Assembly (NCBI RefSeq): GCF_000442275.2
Contig: NZ_KE557306.1
Location: forward strand, 902,959 to 966,958
Length of the DNA stretch: 64,000 nucleotides
Reading direction: 5' to 3'
Source: Litoreibacter arenae DSM 19593
GTDB lineage: Bacteria; Pseudomonadota; Alphaproteobacteria; Rhodobacterales; Rhodobacteraceae
Of this stretch, positions 8,147 through 18,380 are shown one piece after another. Every line of letters starts with the position of its first letter. Position 1 is the stretch's first letter. The notes under the pieces were generated by a model. That model saw only the letters and a list, made by a program, of their open reading frames with translations, had not been told where the DNA came from and did no database searches. The translations under genes and the position numbers were made by a program.

Positions 8147-8998
8147 ATGAGCGACTCGATGCCCCTTCCCCAAGGCCAATGGCCGGTTTTGCAGCCCGGC
8201 TGGGTCTGGCTGTGTGGCGCAGGCCCCGGTGATCCCGGCCTGCTAACCCTGCACGCGCTGAACGCGCTGAGGCAGGCGGATGTGGTAATCTACGACGCGC
8301 TGGTGCAGGAGGCCATTCTGGACTGGGCGCCGCAAGCGGAACACATCTACGCTGGCAAACGCGGCGGCAAACCGTCCGCCAAGCAGCGCGATATTTCCCT
8401 GCATCTGGTCGATCTTGCCCGCGACGGCAAACGCGTTTTGCGTCTGAAAGGCGGCGATCCCTTCGTGTTCGGGCGTGGTGGCGAGGAGGCGCAGACGCTG
8501 GTGCAACACGGTGTTCCCATCCGCATTATTCCCGGTATCAGCGCGGGCATCGGCGGGCTGGCCTATGCAGGCATCCCTGTGACCCACCGCGATGTGAACC
8601 AATCGGTGACCTTCGTCACCGGCCACGACCAGAGCGGCAACGCCACGGGCAGCCTTGACTGGCAGGCGATTTCCAAAGGCTCGCAGGTTATCGTGATCTA
8701 TATGGGCATGAAGCACATCGCCCACATCGCCGCGCAGCTTCTCGCCGCAGGCCGCCCTTTGTCCGAGCCGGTCGCCATCGTCACCAACGCCACCACCGAG
8801 CATCAGCAGGTGCTGGAGACGACCCTTGGTACCTGCGTCGCCGATATTGAAGCCGCCGGCACAGAGCCGCCCGCCATCATCTGCGTCGGACGCGCGGCGG
8901 CCATGCGGCAGGTGCTGGACTGGCAAGGGCAAATGGCCGGAGAGGCCCCGCGCAATCTGGACCCGCTGGGTCGGGGCCGTCCGGCCGAAAGCGCATGA
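8147..8998 (+). CDS. cobA: Uroporphyrinogen-III C-methyltransferase (SUMT)
   Basis: Methylates uroporphyrinogen III at C2 and C7 to precorrin-2, the branch point toward cobalamin and siroheme. The 283-residue protein shows the tetrapyrrole methylase motifs: WLCGAGPGDPGLLTLHA near residue 18, RLKGGDPFVFGRGGEE near residue 98 and GISAGIGGLAYAGIPVTHR near residue 128. There is no CysG-type dehydrogenase/ferrochelatase extension. The ATG at 8147 follows AAGGGGG; an upstream in-frame ATG at 8084 would extend into the divergent promoter region without family support. The stop overlaps the cobB ATG (ATGA). Confidence 0.95.
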   Translation: MSDSMPLPQGQWPVLQPGWVWLCGAGPGDPGLLTLHALNALRQADVVIYDALVQEAILDWAPQAEHIYAGKRGGKPSAKQRDISLHLVDLARDGKRVLRLKGGDPFVFGRGGEEAQTLVQHGVPIRIIPGISAGIGGLAYAGIPVTHRDVNQSVTFVTGHDQSGNATGSLDWQAISKGSQVIVIYMGMKHIAHIAAQLLAAGRPLSEPVAIVTNATTEHQQVLETTLGTCVADIEAAGTEPPAIICVGRAAAMRQVLDWQGQMAGEAPRNLDPLGRGRPAESA

Positions 8999-10281
8999 CA
9001 CCGGGCAACGGGCTGCTGATCGCTGCGCCCTCCTCGGGCAGCGGGAAAACCACCGTCACGTTGGGATTGCTCCGCGCCCTGGCGCGGCGCGGTGCCGTGG
9101 GCGGGGCCAAGTCCGGCCCCGACTACATTGACCCCCGCTTCCACGAAGCGGCCTGCGGCAAGCCCTGCTACAACCTTGACGCCTGGGCCATGCAGCCCGA
9201 CCGTATACGCTCTCTGGCGCAAGCAGGCGGTGACTTTCTGGTTGTCGAAGGCGCCATGGGCCTGTTCGACGGGGCGATGCCTGACGGAAAAGGCTCCGCC
9301 GCCGATGTGGCGGAAATCTTGGGGATTCCGGTCGTTCTGGTGGTCGACGGCTCCGGCATGGGGCAAAGTGCGGCGGCGATTGCGGAAGGCTTCGCGCGGC
9401 ACCGCAAGGGTGTGCATGTGGCGGGCGTCATTCTCAACAAGGTCGCCAGCGCCCGCCACGAGGCGATGCTACGCCGCCATTTCCCCGCATATATGCCCGT
9501 GCTGGGGGCTTTGCCGCGAAGGACAGATCTGGCGCATCCATCGCGCCATCTTGGCCTTGTTCAGGCGTCCGAGCGGCCGGATCTGGAGGCATGGCTGGAC
9601 GCCGTGGCAGACATGATCGAGGGCCATGTTGATCTGGACGCCTTGCCCTCAAGCGCAGTCAAGAACGCGGCCAATCAGCCGATAACACGCCTGCCCTATG
9701 CCCGCATCGCAGTGGCGCAGGACGAAGCCTTCGCGTTCGCCTATCCGCACCTGCTGGACGAATGGCGTGCTGGTGGGATGCAGATCACGACCTTCTCCCC
9801 CCTGAAGAACGAGCCGGTGCCACCCTGCGATATGATATTCCTGCCGGGTGGCTATCCCGAGCTGCACGCGGGAACGCTAGCTGGTAATTCCAATTTTATG
9901 GATAGCTTGAGAAAGACATCACAAACCACTGACATATATGGTGAATGTGGCGGTTACATGATCTTGGGAGAGACCCTGACAGACGCCAACGGCACCGGGC
10001 ACAAGATGGCGGGCCTGCTGCCCCTGCACACCAGTTTTGCCGAGCGGAGGCTGCATCTGGGCTACCGCACCCTAAGCGCGACTCAGGGCCCGATGAAAGG
10101 CGAATTTAAAGGCCACGAATTCCACTATGCCACAACGCTCAAAGCCGAGGGCGAGCCGCTGTTTCACGCCACCGACGCCGAAGGCACAACTCTCCCGCCC
10201 ATGGGCCTGCGCCAAGGGCGCGTCTGCGGCTCTTTCGCGCATGTGATCGACCGTCTGGACACCCCTGTCGACAAGGGCTAG
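8995..10281 (+). CDS. cobB: Cobyrinic / hydrogenobyrinic acid a,c-diamide synthase
   Basis: ATP- and glutamine-dependent amidation of the a and c side chains of the corrin ring. The 428-residue protein has an N-terminal P-loop domain (APSSGSGKTTVTLGLLRAL, about residues 10-28, then AKSGPDYIDPRFHE) and a C-terminal class I glutamine amidotransferase domain with the nucleophile in GECGGYM near residue 320. Length matches CobB/CbiA. It overlaps cobA by four bases and is followed 9 bases later by an MFS gene, forming a rightward operon. Confidence 0.96.
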   Translation: MTPGNGLLIAAPSSGSGKTTVTLGLLRALARRGAVGGAKSGPDYIDPRFHEAACGKPCYNLDAWAMQPDRIRSLAQAGGDFLVVEGAMGLFDGAMPDGKGSAADVAEILGIPVVLVVDGSGMGQSAAAIAEGFARHRKGVHVAGVILNKVASARHEAMLRRHFPAYMPVLGALPRRTDLAHPSRHLGLVQASERPDLEAWLDAVADMIEGHVDLDALPSSAVKNAANQPITRLPYARIAVAQDEAFAFAYPHLLDEWRAGGMQITTFSPLKNEPVPPCDMIFLPGGYPELHAGTLAGNSNFMDSLRKTSQTTDIYGECGGYMILGETLTDANGTGHKMAGLLPLHTSFAERRLHLGYRTLSATQGPMKGEFKGHEFHYATTLKAEGEPLFHATDAEGTTLPPMGLRQGRVCGSFAHVIDRLDTPVDKG

Positions 10282-10290
10282 CGATAGCGC

Positions 10291-11523
10291 ATGACCGATA
10301 TCGTGAACGCCCCCGCCAGATCCGACCCCCGCACCCGCCGCAACGTGGCGGTGCTGGTCGCGGCACAGGCCATTCTGGGCAGCCAGATGCCGATGCTGTT
10401 CGTGGTGGGCGGTCTGGTGGGCAACACCCTGACGCCGAACCCGTGTCTGGCGACCCTGCCGATTTCGATGATCGTGTTCGGGTCCATGACCACAGCCCCA
10501 TGGATCAGCCCGCTGATGCAGCGTCGCGGGCGGCGCACGGGCTTCGTCATAGGGGCCTTGGGTGGCGCTCTGGGGGCGGCAGTCGCGGGCTACGGCCTTT
10601 ATATTGGCTCGTTCCTGATGCTGCTTTTGGGCAGCTATATCAGCGGCATATACATGTCTGCCCAAGGCTTCTACCGCTTCGCCGCCGCCGATGGCGCGTC
10701 CGAACAGTTCCGGCCCAGGGCGATCTCCTATGTGATGGCTGGCGGCTTGATGTCCGCGATCATCGGTCCGCAACTCAACAAACTGATGTTTGATTTCAGC
10801 GTGATACCCTTTCTCGGCAGCTATGTCGCGATCGTGGTGCTGAACCTCGTCGGGTTGTTCCTGTTTTTCCTGCTGGACCTGCCCAACGCCGCCGCACTGG
10901 CGGCTGCCAAAACCAACGACGCCGTGCGCTCCAAACTAGAGCTGCTCAAGACCCCGCGCGTCGCCGTGGCGATCATCTGCGGCATGGTCTCCTACGCGCT
11001 GATGAACCTCGTGATGACCTCCACACCGCTGGCGGTCATGGGTTGCGGTTTTGAGGCGGACAGCGCCAACGACATCGTCTCTGCCCACGTGCTGGCGATG
11101 TTCGTGCCGTCCTTCTTCACCGGCCACCTGATCAACCGCTTCGGGGTCGAAAAGATCGTCGCCACCGGCCTTGTGATCCTCGGCCTTGCAGGGGTCGTTG
11201 CGCTGACCGGCGTGACGCTGGCCAACTTCTTCATCGCCCTCATCCTGCTGGGCCTAGGCTGGAATTTCGGCTTCATCGGCGCGACCACGATGCTGGCCTC
11301 GGCACACACCGTCTCCGAGCGCGGCGTGGTGCAGGGCCTCAACGATTCTATCGTGTTCGGCTGCGTGACGCTGGCGTCGCTGGCATCGGGCGGGTTGATG
11401 AACTGCTCCGGCGGCTCTGCGGTTGAGGGGTGGAACGCCGTCAATATCGCGATGATCCCGTTCCTGACCTTGGCGGGCGGCGCGTTGATCTGGCTGTCGC
11501 TGCGCCCGAAACAGTCGGTCTAG
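10291..11523 (+). CDS. Major facilitator superfamily transporter, substrate unknown
   Basis: A 410-residue inner-membrane protein with about 12 hydrophobic segments in two halves; the first half holds the basic loop MQRRGRRTGF typical of MFS loop 2-3. It starts 9 bases after cobB and is probably co-transcribed, so transport of a corrinoid, a precursor, or an amino-acid or sulfur compound used by the pathway is possible, but no substrate-specific motif is recognised. The protein resembles the roseobacter MFS type often annotated only as MFS transporter. Its stop overlaps that of the convergent NDUFAF6-like gene in a CTAG. Confidence 0.87.
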   Translation: MTDIVNAPARSDPRTRRNVAVLVAAQAILGSQMPMLFVVGGLVGNTLTPNPCLATLPISMIVFGSMTTAPWISPLMQRRGRRTGFVIGALGGALGAAVAGYGLYIGSFLMLLLGSYISGIYMSAQGFYRFAAADGASEQFRPRAISYVMAGGLMSAIIGPQLNKLMFDFSVIPFLGSYVAIVVLNLVGLFLFFLLDLPNAAALAAAKTNDAVRSKLELLKTPRVAVAIICGMVSYALMNLVMTSTPLAVMGCGFEADSANDIVSAHVLAMFVPSFFTGHLINRFGVEKIVATGLVILGLAGVVALTGVTLANFFIALILLGLGWNFGFIGATTMLASAHTVSERGVVQGLNDSIVFGCVTLASLASGGLMNCSGGSAVEGWNAVNIAMIPFLTLAGGALIWLSLRPKQSV

Positions 11524-12272
11524 CTCAACAGCAACCGCCAGCGCTTGCCAAACTCGCTGAGACCCAACGCCCCCTCCGCCACGCGGGTCGGATTCTTGAT
11601 GGCTTGTTGCAAGAGCGCCCGTGTCTGCCAACCTTCAGTGATGACTGACGCGGCGTCCTTGCCCAAACGGCGCTTGAGCGTGGTGGCTTTCGGCATGTCG
11701 CTCAACACGGTTTTGCACAACACCCTGACGCCCTCTGGCGTCCCGTCAACCAGCGGCCTGCGGCCCCGCGCCTCCAACTCTGGCGCGGCTTGCAGGAAGC
11801 GGGCCAGTCCCGCTGCGCGGCCATAGGCGATCACATCAGCCTTCGCGTCCTCCGGCGCCCCGAGCGCTAAGGCCCCGGCCCACATCAATAATCCGGCGGT
11901 GTTGTCCAGATAGGCCAGCAACGCCGCCTCGTCGTCGAAACCGTCCTTGTAGATATCCCAGCGGCGGGCTTGCACCAGCTCGTCCAGCAGCGCTGCCTCC
12001 CTTGCGCCGATGGCCGCACCTAGCGCCGTGGTGACTTCATGGGCACGTATCGGCTTGCCCTCCGCGATCTCTTCCAGCGCGTCGCGCCACCATTGCAGGC
12101 GCATTTCGGCGATCATCGGCTCTTGGGTCACCCATGGCGCGCGACTGACTTCGACATTCATCGCATAAAGCGGCCAGAGCACCTTCTGCGCCGTTTCCGT
12201 GCCCAGCTGTGCGGCGGAAAACCGTTCGGGATCAGCACGTTCCACCAAGGAGCGGCACGCCTCAAGAGACAT
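11520..12272 (-). CDS. Squalene/phytoene synthase family protein, NDUFAF6-like
   Basis: A 250-residue all-alpha isoprenyl-synthase-fold protein. The segment MRLQWWRDALEEI near residue 55 and the N terminus SLVERADPERF are typical of the alphaproteobacterial branch related to mitochondrial complex I assembly factor NDUFAF6. True squalene or phytoene synthases carry two DxxxD motifs that I do not see intact, so prenyl condensation is doubtful and a complex I assembly role is plausible. No carotenoid genes are nearby. I chose the ATG at 12272 because the family begins there; it overlaps the end of cimA by 11 bp, placing it third after cysS and cimA. Confidence 0.85.
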   Translation of the reverse strand: MSLEACRSLVERADPERFSAAQLGTETAQKVLWPLYAMNVEVSRAPWVTQEPMIAEMRLQWWRDALEEIAEGKPIRAHEVTTALGAAIGAREAALLDELVQARRWDIYKDGFDDEAALLAYLDNTAGLLMWAGALALGAPEDAKADVIAYGRAAGLARFLQAAPELEARGRRPLVDGTPEGVRVLCKTVLSDMPKATTLKRRLGKDAASVITEGWQTRALLQQAIKNPTRVAEGALGLSEFGKRWRLLLS

Positions 12273-13878
12273 GGGCGCCCTCTTGCACCAGCTTCCAGTT
12301 GATCGCGTCCAGCAGCGCCTCGAACGAGGCATCCACGATGTTTGGCGACACGCCCACTGTGGACCAGCGGCGACCCTTGCTGTCGGCGCTGTCGATGATG
12401 ACGCGGGTCACGGCCTCGGTGCCGCCTTGGGTGATACGGACCTTGAAATCGACCAATCGCATGTCGTCGATCAGTGCTGAATACGGCCCCAGATCTTTCG
12501 CCAACGCCTTGGACAACGCGTTCACGGGGCCGCGGTCGGAGCCGGTCTCGTCCATGCTCTCCGACACCGATAACATCTTGTCTTTGCCCACTTTTACCAC
12601 GACGACAGCCTCGGACAGACTGATCATCTTGTCGTATTTGTTCTTCCGCCGCTCCACCGTCACCTTGTAGCGTTTGACCTCGAAAAACTGTGGCAGTTGG
12701 CCTAACTCACGCCGGGCCAGAAGCTCGAACGAGGCTTGGGCGGTGTCGTAGGAATAGCCCTCGTCCTCGCGCTGTTTGATCACATCAAGAATGCGCGGCA
12801 AGGCATTGGTATCAATGTCTTTCAATCCCATTTCGGCAAGGCGTTTGCGCAGGTTGGACTGCCCTGCCTGATTGCTCATCGGGATGATGCGGGCATTTCC
12901 GACCAAAGCGGGGTCAATATGCTCGTAAGTCGTTGGATCCTTTAGGATTGCCGACGCGTGGAGGCCCGCCTTATGCGCAAACGCGGAGGCGCCCACATAG
13001 GGCGCGTGTTTGTTGGGAACGCGGTTCAGGATGTCGTCCAGCTTGCGGGAGGCCAGTGTCAGTAGATGCAGGTTTTCTGCTTTGACACCAATGGCATAGC
13101 GGGACTTGTAGGGTTCTTTCAGCAGCAGCGTCGGGATCAGGGAAGTGAGGTTGGCGTTGCCGCACCGCTCCCCCAGACCGTTAAGGGTGCCTTGGATGTG
13201 GCGCGCGCCTGCGTCGACGGCGGCCAAGGAGCCTGCGACGGCGTTGTCGGTGTCGTTATGGGTGTGGATACCAAGACGGTCGCCAGGGATGCCGCTGGCG
13301 ATGACTTTCCCAACGATTTCTGTTACTTCCGCAGGAAGGGTGCCGCCATTGGTGTCGCACAAAACCACCAGCGCACCTGCGTTGAAGGCGGCGTGAATGC
13401 AGGACAGGGCGTAGTCGGGGTTGGACTTGTAGCCGTCGAAGAAATGCTCCGCGTCGAACAGGGCTTCGCGGGATTGGCTGACAATATGCTGAAAACTTTT
13501 TTCAATGTTTTCAACATTTTCGTCGAGAGTGATGCCGAGCGCGGTCTTCACGTGGAAGTCATGGGTCTTGCCGACAAGGCAAACGGCGGGGGTATTGGCA
13601 TTCAGGACAGCGGCCAGAACGTCGTCATTCTCCGCCGAGCGGCCCGCGCGTTTGGTCATGCCGAACGCAGTCATGGTGGCGTTCGTCTTCGGCGCGTTCG
13701 AGAAAAATTCGCTGTCGGTGGGGTTTGCCCCCGGCCAGCCGCCTTCGATATAGTCGACGCCAAGCTGGTCGAGCATCTTGGCAATTTCGACCTTCTCAGG
13801 GGTCGAGAACTGCACCCCTTGCGTCTGCTGCCCGTCGCGCAAGGTGGTGTCGAACAGGGTGAGGCGTTCGCGCGTCAA
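12262..13878 (-). CDS. cimA: (R)-citramalate synthase
   Basis: Condenses acetyl-CoA with pyruvate to citramalate, a threonine-independent route to 2-ketobutyrate and isoleucine. The 538-residue protein is of the LeuA family: [14 protein letters not shown] (about residues 9-22), the barrel motif [19 protein letters not shown], and a C-terminal regulatory domain beginning near residue 400. The family prefers the CimA branch because of the length and the [21 protein letters not shown] segment. The start is a TTG that overlaps the cysS stop (TTGA), with GAGGGG upstream. The ilv genes at 48-52 kb would use its product. Confidence 0.9.
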   Translation of the reverse strand: MTRERLTLFDTTLRDGQQTQGVQFSTPEKVEIAKMLDQLGVDYIEGGWPGANPTDSEFFSNAPKTNATMTAFGMTKRAGRSAENDDVLAAVLNANTPAVCLVGKTHDFHVKTALGITLDENVENIEKSFQHIVSQSREALFDAEHFFDGYKSNPDYALSCIHAAFNAGALVVLCDTNGGTLPAEVTEIVGKVIASGIPGDRLGIHTHNDTDNAVAGSLAAVDAGARHIQGTLNGLGERCGNANLTSLIPTLLLKEPYKSRYAIGVKAENLHLLTLASRKLDDILNRVPNKHAPYVGASAFAHKAGLHASAILKDPTTYEHIDPALVGNARIIPMSNQAGQSNLRKRLAEMGLKDIDTNALPRILDVIKQREDEGYSYDTAQASFELLARRELGQLPQFFEVKRYKVTVERRKNKYDKMISLSEAVVVVKVGKDKMLSVSESMDETGSDRGPVNALSKALAKDLGPYSALIDDMRLVDFKVRITQGGTEAVTRVIIDSADSKGRRWSTVGVSPNIVDASFEALLDAINWKLVQEGAHVS

Positions 13879-15275
13879 AGTTCGGCCCCTCGATCACGTT
13901 CAATGGCCCATAGCAGGCTGCTATCAAATTTACCGTTAGGTTCCAACTCCACCCCGTCCTTCGACATTTTGACATCCACGCCAGCATTGGAAAGCTGCGC
14001 CTTGTAGTGATCTACAGCAGAGAAGTCTTTGGTTTCCATTGCTTTCTTACGTGCCGCACCAAACCAACGGGCTACGTCATGTAGCTTCGAAAGATCCGCA
14101 CCATCGGCTGGGCCTTGCTCAACCCAATCTCCCAGTTCTTCCGTTAAAAATCCCATCGCTTGGGCAGATGCGAGCAAGTTGGTGACATCACCAGCGAGCG
14201 CCAGTTGTTGCAATTCTGCGAGCACACCATGGGTATTCAAGTCATCGTTTAACGGATTGAGAACCTGAGCAAGTGGTTTGCCTGCTGGAATTACACCTGC
14301 CGTCAGGGCCCGCCACTTCCGCAGCGTCTTCTCCGCCTCCTCCCGCTTCTTCTCCGTCCAGTCCATCGGCTTGCGGTAATGCGTGCTCAGCATCACAAAC
14401 CGGATCACCTCGCCCGGCACGCCTTGGTCCAGCAAATCGCGCACGGTGAAGAAGTTGCCCAAGCTCTTGGACATCTTCTTGCCCTCGACCTGTAGCATCT
14501 CGTTATGCATCCAGACATTCGCGAAATCGTGGCCTGCGCATTTGCTTTGCGCGATCTCGTTCTCGTGGTGCGGGAAGGTCAGGTCGTTGCCGCCGCCGTG
14601 GATGTCGAACGCCGCGCCCAGCAGCTCGTAGGCCATGGCGGAGCATTCGATATGCCAGCCCGGACGGCCCCTGCCCCACGGGCTGTCCCAACCGGGCAGA
14701 TCGTCGGAGGACGGCTTCCACAGGACGAAATCCATCGGGTCTTCTTTGTAGGGTGCCACCTCTACCCGCGCGCCGGCGATCATGTCGTCGACGGAGCGGC
14801 CGGACAGCTTGCCGTAGTCCTTGTAGCTGCGCACCTTGAACAGGACGTGACCTTCGGCGGCGTAGGCGTGGCCCTTGGCGATCAGGTCCTCGATCATCGC
14901 GATCATCGGCGCGATGTATTCGGTGGCGCGGGGCATGTCGGTGGGCTCTAAAGCGCCCAACGCGCCCATATCGTCTAGGAACCACTGGATCGTCTCGTCG
15001 GTGATCTCGGAAATCGGGCGGCCTGTCTGGGCGGCGCGGGCGTTGATCTTGTCGTCCACGTCGGTGAAATTGCGCACGTATTTGACGTTCTCCGCCCCGT
15101 ATTCATGGCGCAGCAGGCGGTAGAGCATGTCGAAGACCAGCACGGGGCGAGCGTTGCCCAGATGGGCGCGCTCGTAGACGGTGGGGCCACAGACATACAT
15201 TGATGCCTTGCCGTCTACGATTGGTTTGAAGACCTCTTTTTGCCGTGTCTTGGTGTTGTAGAGCTTGATCGTCAT
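13875..15275 (-). CDS. cysS: Cysteinyl-tRNA synthetase
   Basis: Charges tRNA-Cys. The 466-residue class I synthetase has [15 protein letters not shown] near residue 29 (HIGH-type motif and first zinc Cys), [20 protein letters not shown] (further zinc ligands) and [11 protein letters not shown] (KMSKS loop) near residue 266. I chose the ATG at 15275, giving the canonical [11 protein letters not shown] start; the frame extends 51 codons upstream but that part has no family similarity. It is the first gene of a leftward cysS-cimA-NDUFAF6-like operon with overlapping ends. Confidence 0.97.
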   Translation of the reverse strand: MTIKLYNTKTRQKEVFKPIVDGKASMYVCGPTVYERAHLGNARPVLVFDMLYRLLRHEYGAENVKYVRNFTDVDDKINARAAQTGRPISEITDETIQWFLDDMGALGALEPTDMPRATEYIAPMIAMIEDLIAKGHAYAAEGHVLFKVRSYKDYGKLSGRSVDDMIAGARVEVAPYKEDPMDFVLWKPSSDDLPGWDSPWGRGRPGWHIECSAMAYELLGAAFDIHGGGNDLTFPHHENEIAQSKCAGHDFANVWMHNEMLQVEGKKMSKSLGNFFTVRDLLDQGVPGEVIRFVMLSTHYRKPMDWTEKKREEAEKTLRKWRALTAGVIPAGKPLAQVLNPLNDDLNTHGVLAELQQLALAGDVTNLLASAQAMGFLTEELGDWVEQGPADGADLSKLHDVARWFGAARKKAMETKDFSAVDHYKAQLSNAGVDVKMSKDGVELEPNGKFDSSLLWAIERDRGAEL

Positions 15276-15521
15276 AGGAGCCTCGCGCGCGGGTGTTGCG
15301 GCGGGTTTAGCGAAACTGACCTGAGATGGAAAACGCAAAACGACCCGCCTGAGAAATCTCAGATGGTAATGCAGCAACAGATGAGTGTGCGTGTCGTCAT
15401 CCGGCTTTGCTAGCAGGTCGGGCGGCATCGGTCGAGCATGGTTTTGCAGGCGATCACAAATTTCGATTTGACACGGGCGGCGCGGGCTGGCCCTTTCGGC
15501 AGATCATTGAGGGAGGCGTGC

Positions 15522-16694
15522 ATGGATTTGTCGAACAGGATACAGGGGCTGACGGGCGGCGGTTCTGACGGGTGGGACGTGTTTTACAAAGCGCGGCGGA
15601 TGATCGGCGCGGGCGTCAGCGTGACGGAGTTGACGCAAGGCGAGCATGATATCCGCACGGACCAAAGCATTCTGGACGCCATGTACCGCTCCGCCAGTGG
15701 TGGTAATACGGGGTACGCGACAGTCCCCGGCACGAATTCGATGCGCGATGCGGTGGCAGCACGACTGACTGCGCGCACCGGCGTGCATACCACACGCGAC
15801 AATGTGTTGGTAACTCCGGGCGGACAGTCAGCGCTTTTCGCGTCGCATCATGCGGTGTGCGACGAGGGCGACGTGGCGCTCTATTGCGACCCCTATTACG
15901 CCACCTACCCCGGCACCTTGCGTGGCGTGGGGGCGATACCGCGTGCTGTTCCGTGCTTGCCGGAGAATGCGTTTCAGCCGACGTTTTCGGACATTGCGGA
16001 GAAATCCGCTGGCGCGAAATCGCTGCTGGTGAATACACCGAACAACCCCACGGGCGTGGTCTATTCGCGCGAGACCGTGGAGGGGATCGCGCGGGCATGT
16101 CGCGAGTATGACATGTGGTGCATCTCGGACGAGGTGTATGACACGCAGGTCTGGGACGGCACCCATATCAGCCCGCGCACGCTGGACGGGATGGCGGAGC
16201 GGACGCTGGTGGTCGGCTCCATGTCAAAGAGCCACGCGATGACGGGCAGCCGCATCGGCTGGATCGTGGCACCGGAAGACGTGGTGGAGAACCTGTTCAA
16301 CCTGGCGACCCACACGACCTATGGTGTGCCGGGCTATATTCAGGACGCGGCGGTGTTTGCCTTGGGCGAAGGGCTTGCGCTGGAGGAGAAGGTCGCGGAG
16401 CCGTTCCGACGCCGCCGCGCCATTGGTCAGAACATTCTGGCGGAGCAGAACGTGGTGGGTTTGGTGCCGTCCGAAGGGGCCATGTATATGATGCTGGACG
16501 TGCGCAGCACGGGGTTGAGCGGTGAAGACTTTGCAGACAAGCTACTGGACGCGCACCACATTGCGGTGATGCCGGGCGAGAGCTTTGGCGCGTCGGCGGC
16601 AGGCCATGTCAGGGTGGCGATGACGGTTGAAGACAGCGCTTTCGAGGCGTCGCTGAAGACACTGGTGGGCTTTGCCAAGGAGTTGCAGCCATGA
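15522..16694 (+). CDS. PLP-dependent aminotransferase, class I/II fold
   Basis: A 390-residue fold-type I aminotransferase. The cofactor-binding landmarks are VTPGGQSALF (near residue 102), NTPNNPTGVVYSRE (near residue 170), ISDEVYD and the Schiff-base lysine in GSMSKSHAMTGSRIGW (near residue 235). The specific amino donor is not evident; it could be an aspartate- or arginine/pyruvate-type enzyme. The ATG at 15522 has GGGAGG seven bases upstream, so I prefer it to the TTG/ATG further upstream. The stop overlaps the start of the lyase gene (ATGA), so the two are coupled. Confidence 0.9.
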   Translation: MDLSNRIQGLTGGGSDGWDVFYKARRMIGAGVSVTELTQGEHDIRTDQSILDAMYRSASGGNTGYATVPGTNSMRDAVAARLTARTGVHTTRDNVLVTPGGQSALFASHHAVCDEGDVALYCDPYYATYPGTLRGVGAIPRAVPCLPENAFQPTFSDIAEKSAGAKSLLVNTPNNPTGVVYSRETVEGIARACREYDMWCISDEVYDTQVWDGTHISPRTLDGMAERTLVVGSMSKSHAMTGSRIGWIVAPEDVVENLFNLATHTTYGVPGYIQDAAVFALGEGLALEEKVAEPFRRRRAIGQNILAEQNVVGLVPSEGAMYMMLDVRSTGLSGEDFADKLLDAHHIAVMPGESFGASAAGHVRVAMTVEDSAFEASLKTLVGFAKELQP

Positions 16695-17485
16695 GTTTTC
16701 GTGAGATGCACAAACCGGGCGACCCGTTTATTCTGGCGAATGCTTGGGATGTCGGCTCGGCCAAGATGCTGGCGGCGTTGGGGGCGCAGGCGATCGGCAC
16801 GTCGTCCGCCGCCCATGCGTTCACCTTGGGCAAGCCCGACGGCGGCAAGGTGGAGCGCGACGTGGCGCTGGCCCATGCGCAGGATTTAATCGCAGCGGTG
16901 GCTGTTCCCGTATCGGGGGACTTCGAGGATGGCTTTGGCGAAGCGCCGGAGACCTGCGCGGAGACGGTGCGGCTGTCCGGTGAGATCGGGCTGGCGGGGA
17001 TTTGCATCGAGGACACTATAGAGGCGCCCCACCGCGTCTACGATTTCGATCTGGCCGTGGAGCGGGTGCGGGCCGCGTCCAGCGCCGCGCGGGCGCTGAA
17101 GGACGACTTCTTCTTCGTGGCGCGGGCTGACGGTGTGATGACAGGGGCCTACGATATTGACGAGGCAATCCGGCGCATCCGCGCCTTCGACGGCGCCGGT
17201 GCGGACGGGCTGTACGTGCCGATGCCCAAAAGCATGGACGACCTGAAACGGGTGATCGACGCGACGGACAAGCCGGTGAACGTGCTGGCGGCAGGGCGGT
17301 ATTCCAAACACTCGCTCAAGGAATATGGAGCACTTGGGGCGGCGCGGATTTCGCTCGGCTCGGCACTGGCGCGGGCGACGCATCGGGTGATCCATGACGC
17401 GGCGCGCGACATGTTCGGCGCAGGCGATTTCACCACACTCGGCACAGGACTGTCGGGCGCTGAGGTGGACAAGCTGATTACATAA
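16691..17485 (+). CDS. Isocitrate lyase / PEP mutase superfamily protein
   Basis: A 264-residue protein of the PEP mutase/isocitrate lyase fold, probably a Mg2+-dependent C-C lyase or oxaloacetate decarboxylase-like enzyme. Landmarks are ILANAWDVGSAKML near the N terminus, GDFEDGFG near residue 76 (metal-binding acidic residues), ICIEDT, and VARADGVM near residue 142. The KKCGH signature of true isocitrate and methylisocitrate lyases is absent, so the substrate is open. It is translationally coupled to the aminotransferase; a strong terminator begins three bases after its stop. Confidence 0.85.
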   Translation: MSFREMHKPGDPFILANAWDVGSAKMLAALGAQAIGTSSAAHAFTLGKPDGGKVERDVALAHAQDLIAAVAVPVSGDFEDGFGEAPETCAETVRLSGEIGLAGICIEDTIEAPHRVYDFDLAVERVRAASSAARALKDDFFFVARADGVMTGAYDIDEAIRRIRAFDGAGADGLYVPMPKSMDDLKRVIDATDKPVNVLAAGRYSKHSLKEYGALGAARISLGSALARATHRVIHDAARDMFGAGDFTTLGTGLSGAEVDKLIT

Positions 17486-17487
17486 AA

Positions 17488-17511
17488 GCCGGAGCGTGGT
17501 GACGCTCCGGC
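17488..17511 (+). terminator. Hairpin terminator after the lyase gene
   Basis: Perfect 10-bp stem GCCGGAGCGT / ACGCTCCGGC with a GGTG loop, preceded by AAAA and followed by TAACTTTTA. It lies 3 bases past the stop at 17485 and ends before the convergent outer-membrane gene, so it may serve both strands. Confidence 0.85.
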
Positions 17512-17539
17512 TAACTTTTATAGACTACGCGACTGCGGT

Positions 17540-18142
17540 TTAGAACCGGAACGACCCGCGCAGGGTGAAGGTGTTGGCGTCGATGTCGTTACCAGCCACA
17601 CTACCCACATCGTCAAACTGGTGGGTCAGGAATTCGCCGCCGACGGTGAAGCTCTCGGTCACCTTGTAGGCTGCGCCGAGGCCCAGGAACGGTCCGGATT
17701 CGTCACCAACGGAGGTGTCGGCGCGTGCCGCACCACCGGTTGCGTAAAGAAGCGTCCGGCCCATGTCGTAACCGGCGCGGATTTTAGCGCGGGCGACCGA
17801 GTCGATGCTGGCGGCACCGCCACCGAGGTCGATATCGGCTTTGTCATAATCCAGCTCGCCACCAAGTACGAAGCGGCCAAAATCGTAGTCGTAGCCCGCG
17901 TGGATACCGTAAAGGCTGTCATTGCCGTTCAGGGCTGGCACGCTGCTATCGGCATCGCCGTAGCCAAGCTGCGCACCGGCATAGAAACCGGTCCAGTCGC
18001 CGCCTGTGTTGGCGGGGGCGGGAACGGGAGCGTAGACGGGACGCTCCACAGGTGCGTCATCGAGATTGCCCGCAAAGGCCGCTCCGGCAAGGGAGGTTGC
18101 GGCGAGGCCTGCGATTGCGGTGCTGGTCAGAATGCGTTTCAT
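17540..18142 (-). CDS. Outer-membrane beta-barrel protein (porin-like, OmpA/Omp25 type barrel)
   Basis: A 200-residue exported protein. The signal peptide MKRILTSTAIAGLAATSLAGAAFA is cleaved after about residue 24. The mature protein begins with a Pro-rich linker, then WTGFYAGAQLGYG, and continues with alternating hydrophobic strands ending FTLRGSFRF, with a terminal Phe as needed for BAM recognition. The pattern matches small 8-stranded barrels common in alphaproteobacteria. Function may be structural; no transport role can be stated. It is a single gene, divergent from the TPM protein across about 240 bp. Confidence 0.88.
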   Translation of the reverse strand: MKRILTSTAIAGLAATSLAGAAFAGNLDDAPVERPVYAPVPAPANTGGDWTGFYAGAQLGYGDADSSVPALNGNDSLYGIHAGYDYDFGRFVLGGELDYDKADIDLGGGAASIDSVARAKIRAGYDMGRTLLYATGGAARADTSVGDESGPFLGLGAAYKVTESFTVGGEFLTHQFDDVGSVAGNDIDANTFTLRGSFRF

Positions 18143-18380
18143 GTTCTGCTCCTAGAGTTATTTCGATCGAACGTTCTCTTCACTGACGTTCACATAGAAA
18201 ACGCCCGTCTTGGAGCACAGTTCCACCACGAAGTCCGGCTCAGCGAATAGTTGCACAAATGCGACAGGTGGCGGCGCGGCATAACGCCTATGCGCGCCAA
18301 AGGCTGCCACCACATCAAAGCTGGATAAAAGACGTTCATGGCGGCATCAGATCGCCTCAGAGGTCGAGTAAGGATTGATA

